Positions 15,746-24,544 of a stretch of 38,643 nucleotides of DNA are shown one piece after another. Position 1 is the stretch's first letter. Each line of letters starts with the position of its first letter. Made by a program: the position numbers and the translations under genes. The stretch comes from Polaromonas sp. (GTDB lineage: Bacteria; Pseudomonadota; Gammaproteobacteria; Burkholderiales; Burkholderiaceae_C): the NCBI GenBank assembly GCA_021737975.1, contig JAIPCZ010000025.1, forward strand, positions 1 to 38,643, in the 5' to 3' direction. The notes under the pieces were generated by a model that was not told the DNA's origin, searched no databases, and worked only from the letters and a program-made list of their open reading frames with translations.

Positions 15746-17053
15746 TTAGCGCATCTCAAAGGCTTCCTGGTGAAAACGCGGCCGCCAGCCCAGCGCCGCA
15801 ATGCCTTGACGCAAGGCGTCTGCCAGACCGGCAGGCCCGCAAAACCAGATTTCCGTGTCTCTCAACACGCCCAGTGCCGCTGCCGTCAACTTGGCGCCCT
15901 GACGCGCGTCATGGATGTGCAAGCGGACCGCTGGCAAGGCGGCACACAAAGTCTGCAGGCGCGGTACAAAAGCGTCGTTGGCTTGGTCACGGGTGCAGTA
16001 ATGCAACTCGGCCGCAGGTGCATTGTCAGGCGTGGCCTGCAAAGACTCCAGCCAGGCCAAAAAAGGCGTGACGCCAATACCACCGGCGATCCAGATCTGC
16101 CTTGCCCGCCGCCCGCGCCGGCCGAGGTCAAAGCGGCCATAAGGCCCTTCCACCCGCACGCGTTGTCCCGGCTGCAGGTGCTGGGCCAAGCCGCGGGTGT
16201 AGTCGCCTAGCGCCTTGATCTGGAAGCTGACCGTGTGCTCGCCGTGGTCTGCGCTGGCAATGGTGAACGGATGCGCGCCCTCTTTGTCATCAAAGGTGAC
16301 AAAGGCAAACTGGCCCGGGCGGTGGCCTCGCCACGTGGGACCCAGGTGACAGACCACCGTGGTGACATCGGGTGCCAATTGCGCCACCGCCATGACCTCG
16401 CCGGGGGTTTCGCGGGCCTTGCCGATCCAGCCCATCAAGGCGTGCACCGCCCCGTAGACGCCGGCGCCCAGCAGCACGGCCAGCAGCGCGCCCACCGGCT
16501 GGGTCCAATAGCCTGTGGGTGCGAGCAGTGCCGCGTGAAAGGCCAGCATCAAGTAAAGCACCGGCATGGCGCGGTGCAGAAAGCGCCAGGGCCGGTAGGG
16601 AAACTTCTTCCACAGGGTGATCGCCAGCATCGCCAGCAGCGCATAAAAGGCCCACTCGCCCATGTCTTCGGCCAGGTCGCGCAACACGTCGAGCAAGCCG
16701 GTAAAACCGTCGTCGGCCACCCGGCCCTGGCGGCCGATCAGGGCTTTCAGGATGTCGTCGGACATCTCGACCAGCCAGTGCAGCGCGGCAAATCCGACCG
16801 CCAGAATGCCAGCCCATTTGTGGTTGCGGTAAATGCGGTCCATGCCGCCCAAAGGGACTTCCAACCATACCGGTCGAGTCGACAAAAACAGGGCCAGCGA
16901 CATCATGGCCACCGACAGCAGGCCGCTCAGGTAGAGCAACTGCTGGCGGGCCAGCCAGAGCACATGGACATTCGTGGGCGTTACGGACTGGCTGAACTCC
17001 CACCCCCAGGCGAGGGCGACCAAAGCGATCAGGCTGGCAAACAAGGTTTTCAT
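15746..17053 (-). CDS. Ferric-reductase-like flavocytochrome (ferredoxin reductase family)
   Basis: This encodes 435 residues starting MKTLFASLIALVALAWGW. The N-terminal ~220 residues hold about six membrane helices with paired histidines (IYRNHKWAGILAVGFAALHW and FLHRAMPVLYLMLAFHAALL) typical of the ferric-reductase-like heme-b domain. The C-terminal part is FAD/NAD(P)-binding: RPGQFAFVTF, HPFTIASADH (FAD motif), GPYGRFDLG, IAGGIGVTPFLAWLESL (NAD site) and WFCGPAGLADALR. It would pass electrons from NAD(P)H through the membrane to a periplasmic acceptor. It is last in an operon, 25 bases after a diheme cytochrome c, so that cytochrome is the likely electron acceptor or relay. Confidence 0.9.
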   Translation of the reverse strand: MKTLFASLIALVALAWGWEFSQSVTPTNVHVLWLARQQLLYLSGLLSVAMMSLALFLSTRPVWLEVPLGGMDRIYRNHKWAGILAVGFAALHWLVEMSDDILKALIGRQGRVADDGFTGLLDVLRDLAEDMGEWAFYALLAMLAITLWKKFPYRPWRFLHRAMPVLYLMLAFHAALLAPTGYWTQPVGALLAVLLGAGVYGAVHALMGWIGKARETPGEVMAVAQLAPDVTTVVCHLGPTWRGHRPGQFAFVTFDDKEGAHPFTIASADHGEHTVSFQIKALGDYTRGLAQHLQPGQRVRVEGPYGRFDLGRRGRRARQIWIAGGIGVTPFLAWLESLQATPDNAPAAELHYCTRDQANDAFVPRLQTLCAALPAVRLHIHDARQGAKLTAAALGVLRDTEIWFCGPAGLADALRQGIAALGWRPRFHQEAFEMR

Positions 17054-17078
17054 CGTGATGTACTCAAAAGAGGCAAAC

Positions 17079-17570
17079 TCAGTCCTCGTAATAGCCGCGT
17101 TCAGCACCGGTATGGCAGGCGCTGCAGTTGGCCTTGCTACGCACTGCGGGCTGTTTCCACTCCGATGCCGTCACTTCCCGGTGCTCCTTGACCCAGCGGG
17201 GCAGTTCGGTGATACGCAATGGGGCCTGGGCAACCGACACATCGCGCAACAGCTTGTTGCCGTAGCGCGTGCCGGCCTGGTCAGCGGCATTGGCGGTGAG
17301 GTAGTCGGTGATCTTTTTGGCGGTGGCCGCGTCCACGCTGGCGTCGTCACCAAAGTGATTTTTCAGGTCAGCCATCAGGCGCGCCCAGGAGCGGGCCGGC
17401 AGCATGGACGGCGCAAACGCCAGGTGGCAGCCACCGCACTCTTCCTTGACCACGGCGTCAGAGACCGGCGCATAAAAGTGGCCGCCGCCGGCCTGGGCAC
17501 GGCCCAGCACCAAAGCAGAGAAACCGATGACGAGCAGGCCCAGAGCGAGCGGACGGTAGGGGATGTTCAT
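17079..17570 (-). CDS. Periplasmic diheme cytochrome c (DHC type)
   Basis: This encodes 163 residues. A signal peptide (PLALGLLVIGFSALVLGRAQA) is followed by two heme c sites, CGGCH (45-49) and CSACH (149-153). The mature protein is small and soluble, with a helical middle (WARLMADLKNHFG). This is the diheme cytochrome found beside SHP cytochromes, where it is known to donate electrons to SHP. AAGGAA precedes the ATG. It sits between the SHP gene (31 bases upstream) and the flavocytochrome (25 bases downstream), giving an orderly electron route from the membrane to SHP. Confidence 0.9.
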   Translation of the reverse strand: MNIPYRPLALGLLVIGFSALVLGRAQAGGGHFYAPVSDAVVKEECGGCHLAFAPSMLPARSWARLMADLKNHFGDDASVDAATAKKITDYLTANAADQAGTRYGNKLLRDVSVAQAPLRITELPRWVKEHREVTASEWKQPAVRSKANCSACHTGAERGYYED

Positions 17571-17601
17571 GGCAAATTCCTTGGGTTGACGGTGATTGAA
17601 A

Positions 17602-18024
17602 TTACTGGCTGGTCATGAAGCTCAACCAGTCACCTTTTTCCAGAGCGCTGCATTCCCGGCCCATCACTTCGGTGCAGTTGCGCTTGAACCATTTCTCGAC
17701 CTTGGCCGGATCGGTGTAGCGCGTGGGGGACACCGAGAGCGCGACCGGCTCAATCTTCTTGCCGGTCAATGTTTGCCCGGGCGCGCGCGGGTCTTTGCCG
17801 TGGCAGCTGGTGCAGTTGGGGGTGTCGGGCTTGCCCCCGGTAAAGGTTTGCAGAAAAAGCGCCTTGCCGCGCGCAGCGGAAAAGCCCGCGAACGCCGGGT
17901 TGGCCGCTTTGACTGCGCTGGCATACTGCGCCTGCAGGTCGTCCCGGGGGCCGGCAAAGCTGATACTGCTCAGGCTCAGTGACAAGACGGCGGTGAGCAG
18001 GGTGATGGTCAGGTTGGAGTGCAT
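17602..18024 (-). CDS. SHP-type oxygen-binding cytochrome c (DUF1924)
   Basis: This encodes 140 residues with a signal peptide (residues 1-24) and one heme site, CTSCH (71-75). The pattern RGKALFLQTFTGGKPDTPNC, GKKIEPVALSVSPTRYTDPA and KWFKRNCTEVMGREC closely follows sphaeroides heme protein (SHP). In that family a conserved Asn is the sixth, releasable heme ligand and two Cys form a disulfide. Here Asn116 and Cys117/Cys125 occupy those places. SHP binds oxygen and NO and may detoxify reactive species. GAGGAAG precedes the ATG. It is first in the leftward operon, facing a PepSY-TCS unit across a long inverted repeat. Confidence 0.92.
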   Translation of the reverse strand: MHSNLTITLLTAVLSLSLSSISFAGPRDDLQAQYASAVKAANPAFAGFSAARGKALFLQTFTGGKPDTPNCTSCHGKDPRAPGQTLTGKKIEPVALSVSPTRYTDPAKVEKWFKRNCTEVMGRECSALEKGDWLSFMTSQ

Positions 18025-18073
18025 GTTTGCTTCCTCATTGCGTTGGTATGAAAGCGACTATGCACACGCTCAA

Positions 18074-18112
18074 CTGAACGCAAGGTGAATCAGTTGTTCA
18101 TCCTGCGTTCAG
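18074..18112. promoter_or_regulatory. 39-bp inverted repeat, candidate response-regulator operator
   Basis: Arms CTGAACGCAAGGTGAA (18074-18089) and TTCATCCTGCGTTCAG (18097-18112) are inverted copies matching at 14 of 16 positions around a 7-base spacer. The repeat is centred about 70 bases upstream of the SHP start and about 75 bases upstream of the chosen PepSY start. A TATAAA at 18123-18128 is a candidate rightward -10 element without a good -35. This would fit activation by a regulator bound at the repeat. Confidence 0.6.
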
Positions 18113-18168
18113 ACTCACGGGGTATAAAAGCAGGCTTTAACATGTCAGCTCCATCGGGTCACCCAGCC

Positions 18169-18537
18169 ATGCAACACCAGAATTCAACCAGATCAAGCCG
18201 AACCGGCGCGTCACGTCGGCCCTGGCGCGCGCGCCTGGCTGTGCTGTGCACGGTGTCCCTCATGGGCGTCAGCAGCTTGAGCCGGGCCGACGGCGACCAT
18301 GACCGTGCCCGCCAGGCGCTGGAAGCGGGGGAAGTCCTGCCGCTGGGCACCATCCTGACGCGCCTGGAGCGCGATCACCCGGGCCAAGTGCTTGACGTGG
18401 AACTGGAGCATGAAAAACACGGTGACGTGGCACGCTGGATCTACGAGGTCAAGCTGTTGCGCAAGGGTGGCGCCCTGGTCAAACTTGAAGTCGATGCGCG
18501 CACGGGCAGCGTGATCAGCCGCAAGGTGAAGAACTGA
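18169..18537 (+). CDS. PepSY-domain periplasmic protein
   Basis: This encodes 122 residues from the ATG at 18169; an in-frame ATG at 18142 is possible but is only a few bases beyond the candidate TATAAA. A basic stretch and a hydrophobic core (ARLAVLCTVSLMGVSSLSRA) act as signal peptide. The mature part DHDRARQALEAGEVLPLGTI, LDVELEHEKHGDVARWIYEV, LEVDARTGSVISRKV is a single PepSY domain. Such proteins often precede two-component systems and are thought to modulate a sensor or peptidase. It lies 27 bases before the response regulator. Confidence 0.8.
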   Translation: MQHQNSTRSSRTGASRRPWRARLAVLCTVSLMGVSSLSRADGDHDRARQALEAGEVLPLGTILTRLERDHPGQVLDVELEHEKHGDVARWIYEVKLLRKGGALVKLEVDARTGSVISRKVKN

Positions 18538-18564
18538 CATGGTCACAACACACAAGGGCCAGTC

Positions 18565-19227
18565 ATGCGTCTCCTGATTGTGGAAGACGAACCGACCTTG
18601 CTGGCGCAGCTGGCAGAAGGCACGCGCACTGCGGGTTATGCGGTGGACCTGGCCGACAACGGCCTGGATGCCCACTTTCTGGGCGACACCGAACCATATG
18701 ACGCGGTGCTGCTGGATCTCGGGTTGCCCAAAATGGACGGCATTTCGGTGCTGCGCCAATGGCGCTCGGCGGGTCGCAACATGCCGGTGCTGATTCTCAC
18801 CGCGCGTGACAGCTGGCATGAAAAAGTGGCCGGCATCGACGCTGGTGCCGACGACTACCTCAGTAAACCCTTTCACATGGAAGAGCTGCTGGCGCGGCTG
18901 CGCGCCTTGATCCGACGGGCCGGCGGCCATGCCAGCGCCGAGCTGGTGTGTGGCCCCTTGAGCCTGGACACCCGCCACAGCCGTGCCGTGGTGGCGGGCC
19001 AGGCGCTGAGCCTGACCAGCCACGAGTACCGCGTACTGGCCTACCTGATGCACCATCGCCACCAGGTGGTGTCGCGCAGCGTGCTGGTCGAGCACATCTA
19101 CGCGCAGGACTTCGACCGCGACTCCAACACCGTCGAAGTCTTCATTGCCCGGTTGCGCAAGAAGCTGCCCGGCGGCATGATTGAAACCGTGCGCGGCTTG
19201 GGTTACCGCCTGGTCGAACCGGCATGA
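18565..19227 (+). CDS. OmpR/QseB-type response regulator
   Basis: This encodes 220 residues. The receiver domain has acidic Glu7-Asp8 (VEDEP), phospho-acceptor Asp51 (AVLLDLGLPKMDG), Thr79 and Lys101 (LSKPF). The C-terminal winged helix (LSLTSHEYRVLAYLMHHRHQ, HIYAQDFDRDSNTVEVFIAR, TVRGLGYRL) binds DNA, as in QseB and PmrA. It overlaps the sensor kinase start by 4 bases (ATGA). The long inverted repeat upstream is its most likely target. Its partner genes imply that it controls the SHP operon. Confidence 0.93.
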   Translation: MRLLIVEDEPTLLAQLAEGTRTAGYAVDLADNGLDAHFLGDTEPYDAVLLDLGLPKMDGISVLRQWRSAGRNMPVLILTARDSWHEKVAGIDAGADDYLSKPFHMEELLARLRALIRRAGGHASAELVCGPLSLDTRHSRAVVAGQALSLTSHEYRVLAYLMHHRHQVVSRSVLVEHIYAQDFDRDSNTVEVFIARLRKKLPGGMIETVRGLGYRLVEPA

Positions 19228-20636
19228 AGCTGTTGCGGCTGCGCCGCTCCTTGCGGGTTCGCCTGCTGGTGGGCACCCTGTTCTGGATTGCTACCTCGAT
19301 TCTGGTGGCCGGCTGGGGCTTGGGCACGCTGTTTCGGCAACACGTCAGCGACCAATTTCATGCCGAGCTGACCAGCCAGCTCGACCAGCTCAGCGCCCAG
19401 TTCACGCTGAACGACCAAGGCCAACCGCAGCTCACGCTGGCGCTCAGTGACCCGCGCCTGACCCGGCCTTATTCGGGCTACTACTGGCAGGTTGATCAGT
19501 TGACGGGTCACGCAGCCACCCGGCCGGCGGCCTTGGGCCAGCTGCGTTCGCGGTCGCTTTGGGACCATGTGCTGACCCTTCCCGCAGACGCGCTGAACGA
19601 CGGCTCTACGCACCAGCACCGGGTCATGGGACCGCAGGGCCAGATGCTGGGTGTCGTTGAGCGCAGTGTGCGCATCGAGGACAACCCTGACGGCCAAGCG
19701 CGCAGCTTTCGCCTGATGACCGCGGCCAACGAGCGCCTGATGCAGGAGCCAGCGGAGCGCTTCGACGGCATGATGTGGCTGGCGCTGGGCTTGCTGGCGG
19801 CTGGCCTGATGCTGGCCGCCGTGGTGCAGGTGCTGGTCGGTCTGGCGCCCTTGCGCGCACTGCAAAGCGCGCTGGCGAAAGTGCGTCACGCCGAAACGCA
19901 GCAGCTCGAAGGAGCGTTTCCGATGGAGATCATGCCGCTCATTGATGACTTCAACAAAGTGCTGGCGCACAACGCCGAAGTCGTGGTGCGTGCGCGCGCC
20001 CATGCCGGCAACCTGGCGCATGCGCTCAAGACCCCTTTGAGTGTGCTGGCCAATGCAGCCGATGCCGCGCATGACAAACCTCCCGCCACTGCCGAGCTGG
20101 CCCAGTTGGTTAGCGATCAGGTCACCATTGCGCGCCAACAGGTGGACTATCACCTGAGACGCGCTCAGGTAGCCGCCAGCACGCGCCTGCCCGGGGCCAA
20201 AACAGCCGTGCAACCGGTGGTGGACGGCTTGGTGCGCGCGATGCGCCGCATTCATGCCGAGCGCGAGTTGGAGCTGACAGCTGGTCCTTTTGCTGCGGCG
20301 CTGGATTTTCGCGGCGAAGCGCAGGATTTGCAGGAAATGCTGGGCAACCTGGTCGACAACGCCTGCAAATGGGCGATCCATCGCGTCGACATTCAAGCCC
20401 GGCGCAGTGCGGCGACCCTGGTCATTAGCGTTGACGACGACGGTCCCGGGCTGGCTGCCGATCAGCGTGATCGCGTCATGCACCGGGGCGTGCGGGCAGA
20501 CGAGCAGGTGCCAGGGTCTGGCCTGGGCCTGGCGATCGTGGACGACCTGGCCCGGCTGTACGGTGGCCAGGTGACGCTGGCCGACTCACCGCTGGGGGGC
20601 TTGCGGACGGTGCTGGAGCTACCCGCGCTAGTCTGA
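19224..20636 (+). CDS. Membrane sensor histidine kinase (QseC-like)
   Basis: This encodes 470 residues. It has an N-terminal transmembrane helix (LLVGTLFWIATSILVAGWGL), a periplasmic sensing domain of about 140 residues and a second helix (MMWLALGLLAAGLMLAAVVQ), then a linker, the H-box AHALKTPLSVLA (His266), the N-box LVDNACKWA and G-boxes DDDGPGL and GSGLGLAIVDDLARLYGG. All catalytic elements are present, so it should autophosphorylate and transfer phosphate to the adjoining regulator. The periplasmic domain has no recognised fold; redox state, oxygen or NO, or the PepSY protein may be the cue, given the SHP neighbours. Confidence 0.92.
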   Translation: MKLLRLRRSLRVRLLVGTLFWIATSILVAGWGLGTLFRQHVSDQFHAELTSQLDQLSAQFTLNDQGQPQLTLALSDPRLTRPYSGYYWQVDQLTGHAATRPAALGQLRSRSLWDHVLTLPADALNDGSTHQHRVMGPQGQMLGVVERSVRIEDNPDGQARSFRLMTAANERLMQEPAERFDGMMWLALGLLAAGLMLAAVVQVLVGLAPLRALQSALAKVRHAETQQLEGAFPMEIMPLIDDFNKVLAHNAEVVVRARAHAGNLAHALKTPLSVLANAADAAHDKPPATAELAQLVSDQVTIARQQVDYHLRRAQVAASTRLPGAKTAVQPVVDGLVRAMRRIHAERELELTAGPFAAALDFRGEAQDLQEMLGNLVDNACKWAIHRVDIQARRSAATLVISVDDDGPGLAADQRDRVMHRGVRADEQVPGSGLGLAIVDDLARLYGGQVTLADSPLGGLRTVLELPALV

Positions 20637-20640
20637 TACC

Positions 20641-20684
20641 TTGCGGGTCAGACCACTCGCGCAGCAACGGGCTGTGGCCCCAAC
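20641..20684. repeat. Intergenic direct repeat, copy 1
   Basis: This 44-base unit begins TTGCGGGTCAGACCACTCGC and ends GGCCCCAAC. It matches copy 2 at 39 of 44 positions, at a 56-base period. It lies just after the sensor kinase stop. GGGTCAGACCA-type palindromes are common between genes in Comamonadaceae relatives. Confidence 0.65.
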
Positions 20685-20696
20685 GAATCTGAAACT

Positions 20697-20740
20697 TTGC
20701 GGGTCAGACCACTCGCGTAGCGACGTGCTCTGACCCCAAC
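20697..20740. repeat. Intergenic direct repeat, copy 2, with intact hairpin
   Basis: This is a second copy of the 44-base unit. Here GGGTCAGA pairs with TCTGACCC to make a good stem, while copy 1 has mismatches in that stem. It ends four bases before the permease stop, so it is placed as a bidirectional terminator or a REP-type element between convergent genes. Confidence 0.65.
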
Positions 20741-20743
20741 TGA

Positions 20744-22030
20744 TCAAGAGCGACGGTTCAGCAGCGCATACAGCACGATGGCGCCAAAGGTGGCGGTACC
20801 GATGCCGCCCAGTGCGAAGTCGCCGAACTTGAGGGTGAAATCACCGGTGCCCAAAATGAGCGTGATGGCCGCCACGATCAGGTTCTTGTTGTCGGAAAAG
20901 TCAACCTTGTTCTCAACCCAGATGCGCGCACCCGCCACAGCAATCAGGCCAAACACCACGATGCTGACGCCACCCATCACCGGCAGCGGGATCGCCTGGA
21001 TCACGGCGCCAAACTTGGGGCTGAAGCCCAGCACAATCGCCAGCAGGGCTGCCACCAGGAACATGGCGGTCGAATAGATCTTGGTGGCGGCCATGACACC
21101 GATGTTTTCCGCGTAGGTGGTGACCCCGGTGCCGCCGGCACTGCCGCTGACCATGGTGGCCACACCGTCGCCGATGAAGGCGCGGCCCATGTAGACATCG
21201 AGGTTCTTGCCGGTCATGGCGGTCACGGCCTTGATGTGCCCGAGGTTTTCAGCGACCAGGATGATGGCCACCGGCGCAATCATCAGCATCGCCTTGGAGT
21301 CAAACACAGGCGCAGCAAAACCGGGCATACCGAACCAGGCCGCGTTGAACAGGCCGCCCAGGTCCATCGGCTTGCCCAGACCCAGGCCATTGGTCAGCAC
21401 CGCATAAAGGATGCTGGCCACCAGCAGACCGACCAAAATCAGCAGGCGCTGCACCATGCCGCGGGTGAACACAGCCACCAGCGCGACGCAGACAAAGGTG
21501 GCAGCCTGCATCCAGCTGTCAAAATTGCTGGCGGCCATGTTCTTGATCGGCACACCCGCCAGGTTCAGGCCAATCACGGCCACCACCGAGCCGGTCACCA
21601 CCGGTGGCATCAGCTTCTCGATCCAGCCGGTGCCCGACACCTGCACCAACAGGCCAATCGCGGTGTAGAGCGCCCCGCAGGCAATGATGCCGCCCAATGC
21701 CACACCCATGTTGGCGTTCAGGCCCTGGCCCGCATAACCGGTGGCAGCAATCACCACGCCAATGAAGGCAAAACTGGAACCCAGGTAGCTGGGAACCTTG
21801 CCGCCGGTGATGAAAAAGAAGATCAGGGTGCCAATGCCGCTCATCAGGATGGCCAGATTGGGATCAAAACCCATCAAAATGGGCGCCAGCACGGTGGCGC
21901 CAAACATGGCGATCACGTGCTGCATGCCCATAACCGCTGTTTGCGGCCAGGGCAGGCGCTCGTCGGGGGCAATCACGCCGCCTTGGCGCAGGATGTCAGG
22001 GCTCTTTTCGGTCCAGTCAAATAGGCTCAT
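20744..22030 (-). CDS. rutG: RutG-like nucleobase (uracil) permease of the NCS2 family
   Basis: This encodes 428 residues with about 14 membrane helices. Long blocks follow E. coli RutG closely: [64 protein letters not shown] and [17 protein letters not shown]. The NCS2 substrate motifs are the Glu of AENLGH and the Glu of TYAENIG. It should import uracil, or perhaps xanthine, by proton symport. No other rut genes are nearby, so it works alone or with genes elsewhere; uraD is about 7 kb away. Confidence 0.87.
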   Translation of the reverse strand: MSLFDWTEKSPDILRQGGVIAPDERLPWPQTAVMGMQHVIAMFGATVLAPILMGFDPNLAILMSGIGTLIFFFITGGKVPSYLGSSFAFIGVVIAATGYAGQGLNANMGVALGGIIACGALYTAIGLLVQVSGTGWIEKLMPPVVTGSVVAVIGLNLAGVPIKNMAASNFDSWMQAATFVCVALVAVFTRGMVQRLLILVGLLVASILYAVLTNGLGLGKPMDLGGLFNAAWFGMPGFAAPVFDSKAMLMIAPVAIILVAENLGHIKAVTAMTGKNLDVYMGRAFIGDGVATMVSGSAGGTGVTTYAENIGVMAATKIYSTAMFLVAALLAIVLGFSPKFGAVIQAIPLPVMGGVSIVVFGLIAVAGARIWVENKVDFSDNKNLIVAAITLILGTGDFTLKFGDFALGGIGTATFGAIVLYALLNRRS

Positions 22031-22168
22031 GGGTTTCCTTGGTTGTTGTGTTCAGGGTGCGCGTCAGGGGCCATCTTGCACGGCCACACGGTCAGGACCG
22101 AATTGTGTCACGCCGGGTGTATAACCGAGGCCCCTTCAAAATCATCGCAACAAAAAGGAATCTCAGAC

Positions 22169-22879
22169 ATGGGCGCGCAGTGGAAAGCAAAAGGCAAGGA
22201 ATTGGCCGCAAACACCCGGGGCCGGGTGTTTGGAAAACTGTCCAAGGACATCATATTGGCCGCCCGCAGCGGCGCCGACCCCGCCGCCAACTCGCGCCTT
22301 CGGCTGCTCGTGGAGCAGGCGCGCAAGGCCTCCATGCCCAAGGACACGCTGGACCGCGCCATCAAAAAAGGGGCCGGACTCACCGGCGAGGTGGTCAATT
22401 TTGAGCATGTGATTTACGAGGGCTTTGCCCCGCACCAGGTGGCCGTCATGGTCGAATGCCTGACCGACAACCTCAACCGCACGGCGCCCGAGATGCGCGT
22501 GCTGTTTCGCAAGGGGCAGTTGGGTACCTCGGGCTCGGTCGCCTGGGACTTCGACCATGTGGGCATGATCGAGGCCGAGCCCCTCAGCAAGGACGCCGAT
22601 GCCGAACTGGCCGCCATCGAGGCCGGCGCCCAGGACTTCGAGCCCGGCGACGAGGATGGCAACACGCTGTTCCTGACCGACCCGACCGACCTCGACCTGG
22701 TGAGCCGGGCATTACACGCGCAGGGCTTCAACGTGTTGTCCGCCAAACTGGGCTACAAGCCCAAGAACCCGGTAGATCCGGCCAATTTAAGCCCGGCGCA
22801 ACTCGAAGAAGTCGAAGCCTTCCTGGCCGCCATTGACAGCCATGACGACGTGCAAAACGTCTACGTCAGCCTTACCTGA
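22169..22879 (+). CDS. YebC/PmpR-family protein
   Basis: This encodes 236 residues starting [28 protein letters not shown] precedes the ATG. The family blocks are present: [59 protein letters not shown] (YEGxxPxGVAVxVE in the family), [20 protein letters not shown] and VYVSL at the end. YebC proteins have been described as transcriptional regulators and, more recently, as ribosome-associated factors. This one resembles the YeeN-like subgroup and not the longer YebC beside ruvC. It overlaps the convergent iron-binding gene by 8 bases. Confidence 0.9.
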   Translation: MGAQWKAKGKELAANTRGRVFGKLSKDIILAARSGADPAANSRLRLLVEQARKASMPKDTLDRAIKKGAGLTGEVVNFEHVIYEGFAPHQVAVMVECLTDNLNRTAPEMRVLFRKGQLGTSGSVAWDFDHVGMIEAEPLSKDADAELAAIEAGAQDFEPGDEDGNTLFLTDPTDLDLVSRALHAQGFNVLSAKLGYKPKNPVDPANLSPAQLEEVEAFLAAIDSHDDVQNVYVSLT

Positions 22880-23918
22880 ACCCAACCCGGTCGAGCATTT
22901 GCTGGACCTTGATCTGGTTCATGCCCACCGCGCTGATCGGCACGAGCTCACGCTTGTAACTGCCGCCCGACATGGCTTGCAGGGCCGGGTTGTCAAACTG
23001 CACACCCTTGGCCACCGGCCACTCGTTGTTGCCGTCGGCAAAGTGTTTCTGGGCTGAGGGGCTCACCAGGTATTCAAGAAACTTGAGGGCGTTGTCCTGG
23101 TTTTTGGCGTAACGCGCCACGGCGCCACCCGCGATGTTGACATGGGTGCCCCAGCTGGCCTGGTTAGGGAACATCACCTTGACTTTGGCGGCCACCGCCT
23201 GGTCTTCAGGCTTGTCCGAGCGCATCAAACGCGCCAGGTAATAGGTGTTGGTGACCGCCACGGCGCATTCGCCCGAGGCGACGCCCTTGATCTGGTCGGT
23301 GTCGCCGCCCTTGGGTGAACGCGCCATGTTGTCGACCAGGCCCTTGAGCCAGACCTCGGTTTTGGCCGGGCCCAGGTGCTCGGTCATGGCGCCAAACAGG
23401 CTCAGGTTGTAGGGGTGGGCACCCGAGCGGATGCAGAGCTTGCCCTTGAGTTTGGGGTCGGCCAATTTCTCGTAACTGTCGACGTCAGCGGCGCTGACCT
23501 TGCCCGGGTCATAGACCACCACGCGCGCACGGGTCGACAGGCCAAACCAGGGCGTGCCGCCGTTGTCGGCCGGCTTGGCGCGCAAGTTGGCGGGAATGGC
23601 GTCTTCAAGCACTTTGGACTTGACGGGCAAGAACAGGCCATCGACCTCGGCGCGCCACAAGCGCGACGCATCCACCAGCAAAATTAGGTCTGCCGGGGAA
23701 GCGCTGCCCTCGGCCTTGAGGCGCGCCAGGATGCCGGCATCATCAGCATCGACCCGGTTGATTTTGATGCCGGTGGTTTTGGTGAACTGGCTGTACAGCG
23801 CCTCGTCGGTGGGGTAATGCCGCGCTGAATAAAGATTCAGCACGGGTTCTGCCGCCTGGGCCAGGCCCAGGCCCAAACCAAGAAGCGCCAGGGAAAATTT
23901 GCCGAAAGAGCGAACCAT
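22872..23918 (-). CDS. Periplasmic ferric-iron-binding protein (FutA/FbpA type)
   Basis: This encodes 348 residues. A signal peptide (about 1-22) precedes [16 protein letters not shown], the N-terminal pattern of ferric ABC receptors. Iron ligands are visible as the tyrosine pair TNTYYLARL (Tyr226, Tyr227), with His34/Tyr35 in SARHYP. It should capture ferric iron in the periplasm for an ABC transporter. No permease or ATPase gene follows it in this window, so the receptor is an orphan here. A near-perfect Fur box lies about 45-60 bases upstream of the ATG. Confidence 0.9.
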   Translation of the reverse strand: MVRSFGKFSLALLGLGLGLAQAAEPVLNLYSARHYPTDEALYSQFTKTTGIKINRVDADDAGILARLKAEGSASPADLILLVDASRLWRAEVDGLFLPVKSKVLEDAIPANLRAKPADNGGTPWFGLSTRARVVVYDPGKVSAADVDSYEKLADPKLKGKLCIRSGAHPYNLSLFGAMTEHLGPAKTEVWLKGLVDNMARSPKGGDTDQIKGVASGECAVAVTNTYYLARLMRSDKPEDQAVAAKVKVMFPNQASWGTHVNIAGGAVARYAKNQDNALKFLEYLVSPSAQKHFADGNNEWPVAKGVQFDNPALQAMSGGSYKRELVPISAVGMNQIKVQQMLDRVGFR

Positions 23919-23960
23919 AAAAAAACTCCGCAAGTGATTGGATGGCCTCATTCTATATCA

Positions 23961-23979
23961 AATGCGAATCATTCTCATT
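23961..23979. promoter_or_regulatory. Fur box
   Basis: AATG-C-GAAT-C-ATTC-T-CATT is a 19-base palindrome with every arm base paired apart from one spacer pair. It fits the AATGAGAATnATTCTCATT type of Fur operator. It lies 43 bases upstream of the iron-receptor start, on the side expected for iron-dependent repression, and just past the end of a fur-family gene. Confidence 0.8.
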
Positions 23980-23998
23980 ACTATTTGTGATGGGTCGC

Positions 23999-24427
23999 CT
24001 ATTTTTTGTGGGGGCACGCGCTTTTGATGCAGCGCGCATACAGGCTCAGTGAATGGTCTTCAATTTCATAACCCTGGGCCTTGGCAATTTTCTTCTGGCG
24101 CGCTTCGATCTCGGCGTCAAAAAACTCCTCGACCCGGCCGCAGTCCATACAAACGATGTGGTCGTGGTGGTGGCCTTCGTTGAGCTCGAACACCGCCTTG
24201 CCGTTCTCGAAATTGCTGCGGCTCAGGATGCCCGCCTGCTCAAACTGCGTCAGCACCCGGTAGACCGTCGCCAGTCCGATGTTGACCTTGTCGGCCAGCA
24301 AGATCCGGTAGATGTCCTCGGCGCTCATGTGCCGCTGCGCCGCGCTTTGAAACAGCGCCAGGATGGTCTGGCGCGGCCCGGTCACCTTGAGGCCCGTGTC
24401 TTTGAGTGTGTGCGTTTTTTCGTTCAT
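23999..24427 (-). CDS. fur: Fur-family ferric uptake regulator
   Basis: This encodes 142 residues. The winged helix ([50 protein letters not shown]) and the metal-site motif HHHDH (86-90) are complete. The zinc ligands are CMDCG (Cys93/Cys96), with a further Cys133 and Cys138. Overall it matches Fur. In Burkholderiales the main fur usually lies beside bamE/smpA, so this may be a second paralog dedicated to the adjoining iron receptor. It reads toward the iron-receptor gene and may be partly co-transcribed with it. Confidence 0.92.
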   Translation of the reverse strand: MNEKTHTLKDTGLKVTGPRQTILALFQSAAQRHMSAEDIYRILLADKVNIGLATVYRVLTQFEQAGILSRSNFENGKAVFELNEGHHHDHIVCMDCGRVEEFFDAEIEARQKKIAKAQGYEIEDHSLSLYARCIKSACPHKK

Positions 24428-24544
24428 GGTGCGGCCCAGCCTCAGGTTAATGGAAAGGCGTTGCAGCGCGCTTGCCCGCGCGGCGCAACGGCTGCCAAAG
24501 TAGCGCGGTTTTAACACGCCGACGGTCAATGGTATGGTTGGCCC

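Noticed and set aside
19203..20483. A 426-codon minus-strand frame opposite the sensor kinase
   Set aside because: Antisense shadow; the kinase has all catalytic motifs and the mirror frame has none.
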